Origin: Tranquillimonas rosea
GTDB taxonomy: Bacteria; Pseudomonadota; Alphaproteobacteria; Rhodobacterales; Rhodobacteraceae
Direction: 5' to 3'
DNA: 64,000 nt
Assembly: GCF_900111315.1 (NCBI RefSeq)
Contig: NZ_FOGU01000002.1
Coordinates: 124,001 to 188,000 of the forward strand
The position numbers and the translations under genes are program-made. The notes below the pieces were generated by a model that did no database searches, was not told where the DNA came from, and saw nothing but the letters and a program-made list of their open reading frames with translations. Every line of letters begins with the position of its first letter. Within the stretch, counting starts at the first letter, position 1. This document shows, one piece after another, positions 27,176 through 36,548 of the stretch.

Positions 27176-28030
27176 ATGAGCCGCACCGTCTATGTCAACG
27201 GAGAGTATCTGCCGGAAGAGCAGGCAACCGTGTCGATATTCGACCGAGGCTTTCTTTTCGCCGACGGCGTCTACGAGGTCACCAGCGTCATCGGCGGCAA
27301 GCTTCTGGACTTCGACGGCCACGCCGCGCGGCTCGAGCGGTCGCTGAACGAGCTGGAGATGCCGAACCCGATCTCGCGCGACGATCTCTTGGCGGTGCAC
27401 CGCGAACTCGTCAGCGCGAACGGCATAGAGGACGGGCTGGTGTATCTCCAGATCACGCGCGGCGCCGCCGACCGGGATTTCGCCTATCCCGAGGATCCGA
27501 CGCCGACGATCGTGCTGTTCACGCAGGCAAAGCCGGGGCTTGCCGACAATCCCAAGGCGCAGACCGGGATGAAGGTCATTTCGATCGAGGATCAGCGCTG
27601 GGGCCGCCGCGACATCAAGACGGTGCAGCTGCTGTATCCGTCGATGGGCAAGATGATGGCCAAGGCCGCGGGCGCCGACGACGCCTGGATGACCGAGGAG
27701 GGCCACGTCACCGAAGGCACCTCGAACAACGCCTACATCGTCAAGGACGGGACGATCATCACCCGCCATCTGGGCACCGAGATACTGCACGGGATCACCC
27801 GCGCCGCGGTCCTTCGGTTCGCCAAGGAGGCGCAGATGAAGGTCGAAGAGCGCGCCTTTACCCTGGACGAGGCGAAGGAGGCCGACGAGGCGTTCATCAC
27901 CTCGGCATCGACCTTCGTGATGCCGGTGGTCGAGATCGACGGCACCGCGCTTGGCGACGGCACGCCGGGCCCGGTCGCCCGGCGTCTGCGCGAAATCTAC
28001 CTCGACGAAAGCCGCAAGACGGCGGTCTGA
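27176..28030 (+). CDS. D-amino-acid transaminase (class IV)
   Basis: Moves the amino group of D-amino acids to 2-oxoglutarate, giving D-glutamate. The 284-residue protein is a class IV PLP aminotransferase of the Dat type: the catalytic Lys148 lies in RRDIKTV (position 145 in the Bacillus enzyme), with FDRGFLFADGVYEV at 22-35 and EGTSNNAY near 177. GGAGACCGAG precedes the ATG, 54 bases after dgcA, so it is probably in the same transcript. In this setting it would supply D-glutamate to DgcN. A branched-chain or aminodeoxychorismate activity is less likely. Confidence 0.9.
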   Translation: MSRTVYVNGEYLPEEQATVSIFDRGFLFADGVYEVTSVIGGKLLDFDGHAARLERSLNELEMPNPISRDDLLAVHRELVSANGIEDGLVYLQITRGAADRDFAYPEDPTPTIVLFTQAKPGLADNPKAQTGMKVISIEDQRWGRRDIKTVQLLYPSMGKMMAKAAGADDAWMTEEGHVTEGTSNNAYIVKDGTIITRHLGTEILHGITRAAVLRFAKEAQMKVEERAFTLDEAKEADEAFITSASTFVMPVVEIDGTALGDGTPGPVARRLREIYLDESRKTAV

Positions 28031-28048
28031 CCAGACCCTGACAGTGGT

Positions 28049-28071
28049 GCGGCCGGCGCGAGGCCGGCCGC
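28049..28071. terminator. GC-only hairpin between convergent dat and DUF1244
   Basis: GCGGCCGGC (28049-28057) pairs perfectly with GCCGGCCGC (28063-28071) around the loop GCGAG. It sits in the 50-base gap between the two stop codons and could serve both strands. No U-tract. Confidence 0.45.
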
Positions 28072-28080
28072 GCCCCGGCT

Positions 28081-28371
28081 TCAGCCGTGGGTTTTCGAGA
28101 ACGCGGCCTGCTGTTGGGCGCTGGCCTCGGTCTGATGCTTGGCGCGCCACTCGTCGTAGGGCATGCCGTAGAACGCCTCGCGGGCTTCTTCCTTGGTCAT
28201 CTCGATGCCGCGCTCGTTCGCGGCCTCCTGGTACCAGCGCGACAGACAGTTCCGGCAGAACCCGGCAAGGTTCATCATGTCGATGTTCTGCACGTCCGTG
28301 CGCTCGGCCAGGTGATCGCGCAGCCGTCGGAAGGCGGCGGCCTCGAGTTCGATCCGGGTCTGGTCGTCCAT
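28081..28371 (-). CDS. DUF1244 family protein
   Basis: A 96-residue protein of the DUF1244 family, common in alphaproteobacteria and also seen in other proteobacteria and eukaryotes. It is predicted helical, with the family segment NIDMMNLAGFCRNCLSRWY carrying two cysteines and the later YGMPYDEW. Function is not established. AGGAGACCGTC precedes the ATG. Convergent with the D-amino-acid transaminase gene. Confidence 0.88.
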   Translation of the reverse strand: MDDQTRIELEAAAFRRLRDHLAERTDVQNIDMMNLAGFCRNCLSRWYQEAANERGIEMTKEEAREAFYGMPYDEWRAKHQTEASAQQQAAFSKTHG

Positions 28372-28485
28372 GACGGTCTCCTCCGATACGGGTCGTTGTC
28401 TAGCTGCGCGGGCCGGCGGGCCGCGTCAAGCGGTGGGCGCCGCGAAATGACTGTCGTTAGCGGTCACAATGCTGCGTTCGTGCGG

Positions 28486-28514
28486 TTGTCAGGTGGGGTC
28501 ACAGCCGCCATAAC
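28486..28514 (+). promoter_or_regulatory. candidate promoter of pyk
   Basis: TTGTCA (28486-28491), a 17-base spacer and CATAAC (28509-28514) match the consensus at 5 and 4 positions. It lies 43 bases before the pyk ATG in a gap without another gene. Confidence 0.5.
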
Positions 28515-28556
28515 GCGGATGTGCCGCGCGACGGCGGCCCGGACCATGAGGATGTG

Positions 28557-30002
28557 ATGAGACGCCTGCGCAATGTAAAGATCGTCGCCACGCTGGGGCC
28601 GGCATCGAACGACTACGACACGATCAGGGCGCTGTTCGAGGCGGGCGCCGACGTGTTCCGTCTGAACATGAGCCACGGGGACCACAGCGAAATCCGGGCG
28701 CGGCACGAGATGATCCGCAAGATCGAGGCCGAGAAGCGCCGCCCGATCGCCATCCTCGCCGACCTGCAGGGCCCGAAGCTGCGCGTCGGCGTCTTCGCCA
28801 ACGGCGAGGAGGAACTGGTCGAGGGTCAGACCTTCCGGCTGGACCTGGACGAGGCCGAGGGCGACTCCACCCGCGTACGCCTGCCGCATCCCGAGATCTT
28901 CGCCGCACTGGAAGCAGGGTCGCGGCTTCTGGTCAATGACGGGAAGATCCGCCTGAAAGTCATTGAGTGCTCGCGCGAGCATGCCGAGTGCGAGGTCGTC
29001 GTCGGTGGCACGATCTCGAACCGCAAGGGCGTGAACGTGCCCGACGTGGTCCTGCCGCTCGCCGCACTGAGCGAGAAGGACCGCAAGGACCTGGAATTCG
29101 TCTGCGAACTGGGCGTCGACTGGTTGGCGCTGAGCTTTGTCCAGCGGCCCGACGACGTGTGGGAGGCCCGCGACCTGGCCAACGGTCGGGCCGCGATCCT
29201 GTCGAAGATCGAAAAACCGGCGGCCGTGAACGCGTTCGACGAGATCCTGTCGGTCAGCGACGGAATCATGGTCGCCCGCGGCGATCTGGGCGTCGAGCTG
29301 CCGGTGCAGAACGTGCCGCCAATCCAGAAGCGCCTGATCCGCAAGTGCCGCGCCGCCGCCAAGCCGGTGATCGTGGCCACGCAGATGCTGGAATCGATGA
29401 TCGATTCGCCGATGCCCACCCGGGCCGAGGTGTCCGATGTGGCCGCCGCGATCTACGAAGGCACCGATGCGGTGATGCTGTCGGCCGAATCCGCGGCGGG
29501 CTCCTATCCGATCGAGGCGGTCACGACGATGGACAACGTCGCCCGCGAGGTCGAGAGCGACCCGACCTTCCGCGAGGTGATGGATGCCAGTCGGGGCGGG
29601 CGGAAGGATACGGTGGCCGACGCCATCGTCTCGGCCGCGCGCGAGATCGCCGAGACCACCAACATCAAGGCGATCTGCTGCTTCTCGCAGTCGGGCACCA
29701 CCGCCCTGCTGGTCGCGCGCGAGCGGCCGCACGTGCCGATCATCGCGATGACGCACCTGACGTCGACGGCCCGGCGCCTGTGCCTGAGCTGGGGGATGCA
29801 CTGCGTCATCACCGGTGAGCTGGAGCGGTTCAAGATGGCGGTGGTCAACGCCGCCCGCGCGGCCCGGCGCGAGGGTTTCGCCGGCGAGCGGGACCAGATC
29901 GTCGTCACCGCGGGTGTGCCCTTCAACATGCCGGGAACGACCAACATTCTCCGCGTGGCACCCTGCGAGGAGCGATTGATCTTCAATACCGACCCGGAGT
30001 AG
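28557..30002 (+). CDS. pyk: pyruvate kinase
   Basis: Converts phosphoenolpyruvate and ADP to pyruvate and ATP, the last step of glycolysis. The 481-residue product is full length. Visible motifs are VATLGPAS, the NMSHGDH loop, SKIEKPAAV (catalytic Lys region) and the substrate/metal loop VARGDLGVELP. AATQMLESMI-like segments and a C-terminal regulatory domain follow. The ATG at 28557 has ATGAGGATGTG before it; a start at 28521 would add 12 residues and lacks family support. Confidence 0.95.
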   Translation: MRRLRNVKIVATLGPASNDYDTIRALFEAGADVFRLNMSHGDHSEIRARHEMIRKIEAEKRRPIAILADLQGPKLRVGVFANGEEELVEGQTFRLDLDEAEGDSTRVRLPHPEIFAALEAGSRLLVNDGKIRLKVIECSREHAECEVVVGGTISNRKGVNVPDVVLPLAALSEKDRKDLEFVCELGVDWLALSFVQRPDDVWEARDLANGRAAILSKIEKPAAVNAFDEILSVSDGIMVARGDLGVELPVQNVPPIQKRLIRKCRAAAKPVIVATQMLESMIDSPMPTRAEVSDVAAAIYEGTDAVMLSAESAAGSYPIEAVTTMDNVAREVESDPTFREVMDASRGGRKDTVADAIVSAAREIAETTNIKAICCFSQSGTTALLVARERPHVPIIAMTHLTSTARRLCLSWGMHCVITGELERFKMAVVNAARAARREGFAGERDQIVVTAGVPFNMPGTTNILRVAPCEERLIFNTDPE

Positions 30003-30033
30003 CCTCGCCAGCGAGGGAAGGGGAGGCTACGGG

Positions 30034-30258
30034 ATGGACGCTGATACGGTGCTTGTTGTCGGCGTCCTGTGCGCCGCGCTGTCCTTCCCCTCGCTCGTCT
30101 CGGCCTATTCCGAATCGCGTCCGCCGCGGCTGGCGGCGGTGCTGCTGGTCATCGGCGGCGGGGCGATCGTCTGGGCCGTCTCGATGCATCCCGGCGGCTA
30201 TTCCCTGGCGCAGCTGCCGGACGTCTTCACCCGCGTCGCCGCGAAGGTGGTGAACTAG
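30034..30258 (+). CDS. small two-span membrane protein
   Basis: A 74-residue protein of unknown function with two hydrophobic segments (about 6-24 and 32-51) and a short polar tail. GGGGAGGCTACGGG precedes the ATG. It follows pyk by 31 bases and may share its transcript. Codon usage matches neighbours, so I take it as real. I cannot place it in a family. Confidence 0.7.
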   Translation: MDADTVLVVGVLCAALSFPSLVSAYSESRPPRLAAVLLVIGGGAIVWAVSMHPGGYSLAQLPDVFTRVAAKVVN

Positions 30259-30269
30259 GCGCACGGCTC

Positions 30270-30298
30270 TTGTCATGGCGCGGCGCAGCGTGTATGCG
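30270..30298 (+). promoter_or_regulatory. candidate promoter of rpmI-rplT
   Basis: TTGTCA (30270-30275), 17 bases, TATGCG (30293-30298). The -35 matches well and the -10 at 3 of 6. The leader to rpmI would be about 75 bases. infC is not upstream here, so the pair needs its own promoter. Confidence 0.4.
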
Positions 30299-30377
30299 CA
30301 CCGTCTCATCCGGCGGGGCCGGCCCACGTGGCATGCCGAGCGTCGCCGTTCTCACCGCTTCAGACGAGGAGACGGAA

Positions 30378-30581
30378 ATGCCCAAGATGAAGACGAAGTC
30401 GAGCGCCAAGAAGCGCTTCAAGGTCACCGCGCGTGGCAAGGTTGTCGGCGGCCAGGCCGGCAAGCGGCACGGCATGATCAAGCGGACGACCAAGTTCATC
30501 CGCGACGCACGCGGCACCCAGGTGCTTGCCGAGCCCGACCAGAAGACGGTCAAGAAGCATTACATGCCCTACGCGCGCTAA
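30378..30581 (+). CDS. rpmI: 50S ribosomal protein L35
   Basis: A basic 67-residue protein, [20 protein letters not shown] at its start and ending MPYAR, as L35 does. GAGGAGACGGAA precedes the ATG at 30378. rplT begins 12 bases downstream. The usual infC partner is absent upstream, which is common in alphaproteobacteria. Confidence 0.97.
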   Translation: MPKMKTKSSAKKRFKVTARGKVVGGQAGKRHGMIKRTTKFIRDARGTQVLAEPDQKTVKKHYMPYAR

Positions 30582-30593
30582 GGAGACCCTGAC

Positions 30594-30956
30594 ATGGCAC
30601 GAGTCAAAGGTGGTACGACGACCCACGCCCGCCACAAGAAGGTCCTGAAGGCGGCGAAAGGCTATTATGGCCGCCGCTCGACCGCGTACCGCACCGCCAC
30701 GCAGGCGGTCGACAAGGCGAACCAGTACGCCACGCGGGACCGCAAGGCGCGCAAGCGCAACTTCCGCGCGCTGTGGATTCAGCGGATCAACGCCGCGGTC
30801 CGCAGCCACGACGAGGCGCTGACCTACAGCCGCTTCATCAACGGCCTGTCGCTGGCCGGGATCGAGGTGGACCGCAAGGTCCTGGCCGATCTCGCCGTGC
30901 ACGAGCCCGAGGCGTTCGGCGCCATCGTCGACAAGGCGAAGGCCGCGCTGGCCTGA
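30594..30956 (+). CDS. rplT: 50S ribosomal protein L20
   Basis: A 120-residue basic protein needed early in 50S assembly, with the L20 signature [24 protein letters not shown] and [24 protein letters not shown] precedes the ATG, 12 bases after rpmI. A strong intrinsic terminator follows. In other bacteria L20 represses its own operon; I see no clear mimic of its binding site in the leader. Confidence 0.97.
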   Translation: MARVKGGTTTHARHKKVLKAAKGYYGRRSTAYRTATQAVDKANQYATRDRKARKRNFRALWIQRINAAVRSHDEALTYSRFINGLSLAGIEVDRKVLADLAVHEPEAFGAIVDKAKAALA

Positions 30957-30982
30957 TTCCGCGGGACAGGACGATCTGAATG

Positions 30983-31017
30983 GAACGCCGCGGAGGTCTC
31001 CGCGGCGTTCTTTTTTT
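30983..31017 (+). terminator. rho-independent terminator of rpmI-rplT
   Basis: A perfect 12-bp stem, GAACGCCGCGGA (30983-30994) with TCCGCGGCGTTC (30999-31010), loop GGTC, followed by seven T. It is the clearest intrinsic terminator in the window, 26 bases after the rplT stop. Confidence 0.95.
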
Positions 31018-31113
31018 GTCGGGTCACCGGCACGGCCGGACGGGCGCGGGACCGCGCTTGCACGCGTGGCGGCGAATGGGTAACCCGGCCCGGCAGAGCG
31101 AGAGGCGTGAGCG

Positions 31114-32178
31114 ATGGACGATCTGAGGAACAAGTATCTGGGCCTGATCGCCGAGGCGGCGGACGAGGCCGCGCTCGAGGAGCTGCGGGTCGCCGCGCTG
31201 GGCAAGAAGGGCGAGATCAGCCTGCAGATGCGCGAACTGGGCAAGATGACGCCCGAAGAGCGCAAGGAGGCGGGCCCCAAGCTGAACGCCCTGAAGGACG
31301 AGGTGAACGCGGCGCTCGCAGCCAAGAAGGCTGCGCTGGCGGACGCGGCTCTGGACGAGCGGCTGAAGGCCGAGTGGCTGGACGTGACGCTGCCGGGGCG
31401 GCCCCGGCGCCAGGGCACCATTCACCCCGTCAGCCAGGTCTGGGAAGAGGTGACGGCGATCTTCGCCGACATGGGCTTTGCCGTGGCCGAGGGGCCGCAG
31501 GTCGAGAGCGACTGGTACAACTTCGACTCGCTCAACATCCCCTCGCACCATCCCGCGCGGGCCGAGATGGATACGTTCTACATGCACCGGGCCGAGGGCG
31601 ACGAGCGCCCGCCCCACGTGCTGCGGACCCATACCTCGCCGGTGCAGATCCGGCACATGGAGACCTACGGCGCCCCGTGCCGCGTGATCGCGCCGGGCCG
31701 GGTCTATCGCGCGGATTACGACCAGACGCACACGCCGATGTTCCACCAGGTCGAAGGCCTGGCGCTGGGCCGCGACATCAGCATGGCGAACCTGAAATGG
31801 GTGCTGGAATCGTTCTTCTCGGCCTATTTCGGCACCGACGTGAAGACCCGCTTCCGCGCCTCGCACTTCCCCTTCACCGAACCCTCGGCCGAGGTCGACA
31901 TCCAGTGCAGCTTCGAGGGCGGCACGGTGAAGGTCGGCGAGGGCGACGACTGGCTCGAGGTGCTGGGCTCGGGGATGGTGCATCCCCATGTCCTGCGCTC
32001 GGGCGGGATCGACCCGGACGAATGGCAGGGCTTTGCCTTCGGCATGGGAATCGACCGCATCGCGATGCTGAAATACGGCATCCCCGATCTGCGGGCCTTC
32101 TTCGACAGCGACCTGCGCTGGCTCCGCCATTACGGCTTCGGCGCGCTGCAGGTGCCGACGCTGCACGGGGGGCTCTGA
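31114..32178 (+). CDS. pheS: phenylalanyl-tRNA synthetase subunit alpha
   Basis: Catalytic subunit of the alpha2-beta2 enzyme that charges tRNA(Phe). The 354-residue protein has an N-terminal coiled coil and the class II core: motif 1 region ([19 protein letters not shown]), the [13 protein letters not shown] segment, motif 2 ([27 protein letters not shown]) and motif 3 near [14 protein letters not shown]. pheT follows 127 bases downstream; that gap holds no gene. Confidence 0.97.
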   Translation: MDDLRNKYLGLIAEAADEAALEELRVAALGKKGEISLQMRELGKMTPEERKEAGPKLNALKDEVNAALAAKKAALADAALDERLKAEWLDVTLPGRPRRQGTIHPVSQVWEEVTAIFADMGFAVAEGPQVESDWYNFDSLNIPSHHPARAEMDTFYMHRAEGDERPPHVLRTHTSPVQIRHMETYGAPCRVIAPGRVYRADYDQTHTPMFHQVEGLALGRDISMANLKWVLESFFSAYFGTDVKTRFRASHFPFTEPSAEVDIQCSFEGGTVKVGEGDDWLEVLGSGMVHPHVLRSGGIDPDEWQGFAFGMGIDRIAMLKYGIPDLRAFFDSDLRWLRHYGFGALQVPTLHGGL

Positions 32179-32305
32179 GAGGCCGCTCCGGCGGGACGGC
32201 GCTCGCCCTGCGGGCCTCGCCCCGCCCGCCGTCCCGTGAACCGTTTCCAATTTGCCGGCAGGGCGATGCGCCGCCAGACGCCGGTCAGACCCGAGGATTG
32301 CCGCG

Positions 32306-34699
32306 ATGAAATTCACCCTCTCCTGGCTCAAGGATCACCTCGACACCACCGCGAGCGTCGCCGAGATCGCCGAGGCGCTGACGGATCTCGGGCTCGAAGT
32401 GGAAGGGATCGAAAGCCCGGCCGACCGGCTGACGGATTTCACCCTGGGCTACGTCACGGCCGCCGAGCAGCATCCCGATGCCGACCGCCTGCGGGTCTGC
32501 ACCGTCGCCACCGACGAGGGCGAGAAGCAGATCATCTGCGGCGCCCCGAACGCGCGCGAGGGGATCACCGTCGTCGTCGCCAAGCCCGGCACCTACGTTC
32601 CCGGCATCGATACCGAGATCAAGGTCGGCAAGATCCGGGGTGTCGAGAGCCACGGCATGATGGCCTCGGAGCGGGAGCTCGAGCTGTCGGACGAGCATGA
32701 CGGCATCATCGAACTGCCCTCGGGCGAGGTCGGGCAGCGCTTTTCCGACTGGCTGGCCGAGAACGACCCCGCCAAGGTCGACCCCGTCATCGAGATCGGC
32801 ATCACGCCGAATCGCCCCGACGCGCTTGGCGTCCACGGCATCGCGCGGGATCTCGCGGCGCGCGGTCTCGGCACGCTGAAGCCGCTGAAGGAAGAGACCG
32901 TCGAGAGCGGCTTCCCCAGCCCGGTCGGCGTGAGCATCGCCGCGGACGCGGACGGCGCCAAGGTGTTCCACGGCCGCTATATCCGCGGTGTGAAGAACGG
33001 TCCCAGCCCGCAATGGCTGCAGGAGCGGCTCAAGGCGATCGGTCTGCGGCCGATCTCGGCGCTGGTCGACATCACCAACTTCTTCACCTTCGACCGGAAC
33101 CGGCCGCTGCACGTCTTCGACGCCGGCAAGATCAAGGGCGACCTGACGATCCACGCGGCGCAGGGTGGCGAACAGCTCGAGGCGCTGGACGAGCGCACCT
33201 ACGCGATGCCCGAGGGCGCGCTGGTCTTTTCCGACGACACCGGCGTCGTCAGCCTTGCCGGGATCATGGGGGGCGAGGCGACCGGCTGCATCGAGGAGAC
33301 GACGGATGTGCTGCTCGAATGTGCCTACTGGGACCATGTCCGGATCGCCCATACCGGGCGGGCGCTGAAGATCAACTCGGACGCGCGCTACCGCAACGAA
33401 CGGGGGATCGATCCCGGCTACAACCGGCAGGGACTGGACGACGCTGCCGCGATGATCCTGGCGCTGTGCGGCGGAGAGCCGTCCGAGGTGATCGAGGCGG
33501 GCGCGGTGCCGGATGTCTCGCGCGCGTATCGTCTGGATACCGACCGGGTGCAGAGCCTCGTCGGCATGGAGATCCCCGCCGAGAGCCAGCGCGCGACGCT
33601 GGAGGCGCTGGGGTTCCGGCTGGACGGGGACATGGCGCATGTCCCGACCTGGCGGCCCGACGTGATGGGCGAGGCGGACCTCGTCGAAGAGGTCGCGAGG
33701 GTCGCGTCGCTGACCCGGCTGGAAGGCACGCCGCTGCCGCGCGCCACGGCCGGCGTCCCGGCGCCGATCCTGACGCAGATCCAGGTGCGCGAGCGCACCG
33801 CGCGGCGGACCTGCGCCGCGCTCGGCTACAACGAGTGCGTGACCTATTCCTTCATCGACGCCGCCGCGGCCGCGCTCTTCGGCGGGGGCGACGATGCGAC
33901 GATGCTGGAGAACCCGATCTCGTCCGAGATGAGCCACATGCGTCCGGCGCTGCTGCCGGGGCTGTTGCAGGCGGCGGCGCGCAACCAGGCGCGGGGCAAT
34001 GCCGACCTGGCCCTGTTCGAGGTGGGGCCGGCCTTCCACGGTGGCGAACCCGGACAGCAGCACCTTCTGGTCAGCGGCCTACTGGTCGGCCGGACCGGCC
34101 CCAAGGACGTGCACGGCGCGAACCGGGCGGTCGACCTTTATGACGCCAAGGCCGATGCCGAGGCGGTGCTGGGCGCCATCGGCGCGCCGGCGAAGGTCCA
34201 GATCCTGCGCGGTGCCTCGGAGTGGTGGCATCCGGGGCGCCACGGCATGATCTGCCTGGGCCCGAAGAAGGTGCTGGGCGTGTTCGGCGAGCTGCATCCG
34301 CGCGTGCTAGAGGCGCTCGACGTGAAGGGGCCCGCGGTGGCGTTCACGCTGTGGCCCGAAGAAATCCCGCTGCCGCGCAAGACCGCCTCGGGGCGGCCGG
34401 CGCTACAGGCCGCGACCCTGCAGGCGGTGGAGCGTGACTTCGCCTTCGTGGTCGACAGCGATGTCGAGGCGCTGACGCTGGTGAACGCGGCGCAGGGGGC
34501 GGACAAGGCCCTGATCGAGGAGGTCCGCGTGTTCGACCAGTTCGAGGGCGGCAGCCTGGGCGAGGGCAAGAAGTCCCTCGCGATCACGGTGCGCCTGCAG
34601 CCCACCGACCGCACGCTCAAGGACGAGGACATCGAGGCCGTGGGCGAAAAGGTGGTCGAGAAGGTGCGCAATGCCACCGGCGGAACCTTGCGGGGCTGA
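32306..34699 (+). CDS. pheT: phenylalanyl-tRNA synthetase subunit beta
   Basis: Partner of PheS; carries tRNA binding and editing domains. The 797-residue protein is full length: N-terminal MKFTLSWLKDHLD, an EMAP-like tRNA-binding domain (about 40-150), B3/B4 editing region, B5 domain, inactive synthetase-like core and a C-terminal ferredoxin-fold anticodon-binding domain. The ATG at 32306 follows GAGGATTGCCGCG; an in-frame ATG at 32252 does not match the family. Confidence 0.97.
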   Translation: MKFTLSWLKDHLDTTASVAEIAEALTDLGLEVEGIESPADRLTDFTLGYVTAAEQHPDADRLRVCTVATDEGEKQIICGAPNAREGITVVVAKPGTYVPGIDTEIKVGKIRGVESHGMMASERELELSDEHDGIIELPSGEVGQRFSDWLAENDPAKVDPVIEIGITPNRPDALGVHGIARDLAARGLGTLKPLKEETVESGFPSPVGVSIAADADGAKVFHGRYIRGVKNGPSPQWLQERLKAIGLRPISALVDITNFFTFDRNRPLHVFDAGKIKGDLTIHAAQGGEQLEALDERTYAMPEGALVFSDDTGVVSLAGIMGGEATGCIEETTDVLLECAYWDHVRIAHTGRALKINSDARYRNERGIDPGYNRQGLDDAAAMILALCGGEPSEVIEAGAVPDVSRAYRLDTDRVQSLVGMEIPAESQRATLEALGFRLDGDMAHVPTWRPDVMGEADLVEEVARVASLTRLEGTPLPRATAGVPAPILTQIQVRERTARRTCAALGYNECVTYSFIDAAAAALFGGGDDATMLENPISSEMSHMRPALLPGLLQAAARNQARGNADLALFEVGPAFHGGEPGQQHLLVSGLLVGRTGPKDVHGANRAVDLYDAKADAEAVLGAIGAPAKVQILRGASEWWHPGRHGMICLGPKKVLGVFGELHPRVLEALDVKGPAVAFTLWPEEIPLPRKTASGRPALQAATLQAVERDFAFVVDSDVEALTLVNAAQGADKALIEEVRVFDQFEGGSLGEGKKSLAITVRLQPTDRTLKDEDIEAVGEKVVEKVRNATGGTLRG

Positions 34700-34762
34700 G
34701 CGGTGCTGGCCCCGCCGGCCCGGGCGCCCTATGATCCCGGGCGTCAGGGAACGGAGGATGGC

Positions 34763-35233
34763 ATGACGCTGAAGGTCTATCTGTCAGGTGAAATCCACAG
34801 CGACTGGCGCGAGCGCATCACGGTGGGCGCGCGCGATCTGGACGTGAGCTTCGATGCGCCGGTCACCGACCACGGTGCGAGCGACGATTGCGGCGTCGCG
34901 ATCCTCGGGGCCGAGGACCAGAAGTTCTGGCACGATCACAAGGGCGCCAAGCTCAACGCGATCCGGACCCGCCGCGGGATCGAGCAGGCGGATGTCGTCG
35001 TCGTGCGCTTTGGCGACAAGTACAAGCAGTGGAACGCTGCCTTCGATGCCGGCTATGCCTCGGCCCTCGGCAAGGCGCTGGTGGTGCTGCATCCGCCCGA
35101 GCATCAGCACGCCCTGAAAGAGGTCGACGCCGCGGCTCTGGCCGTTGCGGAAGAGCCCGAGCAGGTGGTCGAGATCCTGCGCTACGTGCTGACGGGCGCG
35201 CTGCCCGACCGCGCCGCGCGGGCGGCGGAATAG
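34763..35233 (+). CDS. YtoQ family protein
   Basis: A 156-residue protein of the YtoQ family: start MTLKVYLSGEIHSDWR, then DVVVVRFGDKYKQWNAAFDAGYA. The fold resembles nucleoside 2-deoxyribosyltransferases, but no activity is established. GGAGGATGGC precedes the ATG at 34763. It follows pheT by 63 bases and ends 4 bases from the convergent MFS gene. Confidence 0.88.
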   Translation: MTLKVYLSGEIHSDWRERITVGARDLDVSFDAPVTDHGASDDCGVAILGAEDQKFWHDHKGAKLNAIRTRRGIEQADVVVVRFGDKYKQWNAAFDAGYASALGKALVVLHPPEHQHALKEVDAAALAVAEEPEQVVEILRYVLTGALPDRAARAAE

Positions 35234-35237
35234 GCGC

Positions 35238-36443
35238 TCAGGCCTCGGCCGGGCGCTGCATCGGGCCGGGGGCCCGCATGGCGGCGACCGCCAGGCACAG
35301 CCCGATCAAAAGCACGACGCCGCCGAACACGATGAACACGTTCTGAAGCCCGACGACCTCGCCCACCGGGGCCGAAAGGATGGGCGACAGGAACTGTCCC
35401 GAGAAGATCGAGGTCGTCAGCAGGCCCGATCCGCGGCCGCGCTGCGAGTCGGGCAGGCGGTTCATGATGAAGGTGCTGAAGTTGGGCATCAGCGTGCCCA
35501 TCCCGCTGCCCATGATGAGCGTGCCCAGCAGCGCGCCGGCCAGCCCGCCCGACTGGCTGATCGTCAAGAGTCCCAGCCCCATCAGCGAAAAGCCCAGCCC
35601 GAAGACCCCGAGGCCAGAGAGATACCTGCGCAGGCGGCCATAGAAGGCCGAGCCGGGAATCGACACCAGTGTCGCCCCGGCCATCGCCATCGCGACCGCA
35701 CTGGGCGAGGTCACGCCAAGGTCGGACAGCAGGAAGGGCAGGCGGGTCGGCACGAGGTAGAAGGCGACCATGAAAAGCACGGCGGCCAGGTAGACGGGGC
35801 CGAGGCGCGCCCAGGGGAACGGCTCGCGCGCCTGCGTGTTGCCGCTGCCGTCGGCGTTGCCCTGCGGGCGCGTGTTCACCGGTGCCAGGGCGATCTGGAC
35901 GAGGATCGCGATGGGGATGGCGAAGAGATAGACGAGGAACGGATACCGCCAGTCGAGGCTGGCCAGCACCCCGCCGATCGTCATGAAGATCGCGCCGCCC
36001 GCCGCCATCGAACTGGCCTGGAGGCCCAGGAAGCGCTGCCGCGCCTCGCCCTGCCACATGTCCCCGGCCAGGGTGATCGCCAGCGTCATCGTCCCCGCGA
36101 CGCCCACCCCCAGGATCGCCCGGCCGACGAGGATGCTTTCGATCGACGACAGGAAGATGCCCGAGACGCCGCCGATGGCATAGATCACCATGCCGATCGC
36201 CAGAAGGTGCCGCCGGTCGAAACGGTCGGCGAGCCAGCCGAACAGCCCGGCGAAGAGGATGACGAACAACGACGGCAGCGTGACCACCAGCCCCGCCAGA
36301 GTCCGGATGTTCGGAACGTCCGAGAAATGCGCCTCGAGCCCCGCGAGACCCGGCGAGATGGTGGCGTTCGCCATCACGGTAAGGCTCGACGAGGCGAGAA
36401 TCGCGGCCGTGACGACCCGCGACGGGTTCTGATGTTCCGACAT
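35238..36443 (-). CDS. major facilitator superfamily transporter
   Basis: A 401-residue, 12-span inner-membrane permease. The MFS signature between helices 2 and 3 reads GWLADRFDRR, and the halves are joined by a charged loop near residue 195. It looks like a drug-type (DHA1/Bcr-like) exporter. The LysR gene starts 96 bases away on the other strand and may control it. Substrate unknown. Confidence 0.9.
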   Translation of the reverse strand: MSEHQNPSRVVTAAILASSSLTVMANATISPGLAGLEAHFSDVPNIRTLAGLVVTLPSLFVILFAGLFGWLADRFDRRHLLAIGMVIYAIGGVSGIFLSSIESILVGRAILGVGVAGTMTLAITLAGDMWQGEARQRFLGLQASSMAAGGAIFMTIGGVLASLDWRYPFLVYLFAIPIAILVQIALAPVNTRPQGNADGSGNTQAREPFPWARLGPVYLAAVLFMVAFYLVPTRLPFLLSDLGVTSPSAVAMAMAGATLVSIPGSAFYGRLRRYLSGLGVFGLGFSLMGLGLLTISQSGGLAGALLGTLIMGSGMGTLMPNFSTFIMNRLPDSQRGRGSGLLTTSIFSGQFLSPILSAPVGEVVGLQNVFIVFGGVVLLIGLCLAVAAMRAPGPMQRPAEA

Positions 36444-36536
36444 CGGTGGCAGCTCCGGGGAATGACTTGCGTCGCCCTGTTATTTGGTCGAACACCAGCA
36501 TGGACAAGTGGGCGAATTATGGATTGATCGTGCAAA

Positions 36537-36548
36537 ATCATGGATGAT
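36537..36548. promoter_or_regulatory. inverted repeat across the LysR start codon
   Basis: ATCAT-GG-ATGAT is a perfect 5-bp dyad covering the ATG at 36540 of the LysR gene, opposite the MFS gene. It could be an autoregulatory site, but a 10-base match can be chance. Confidence 0.25.
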
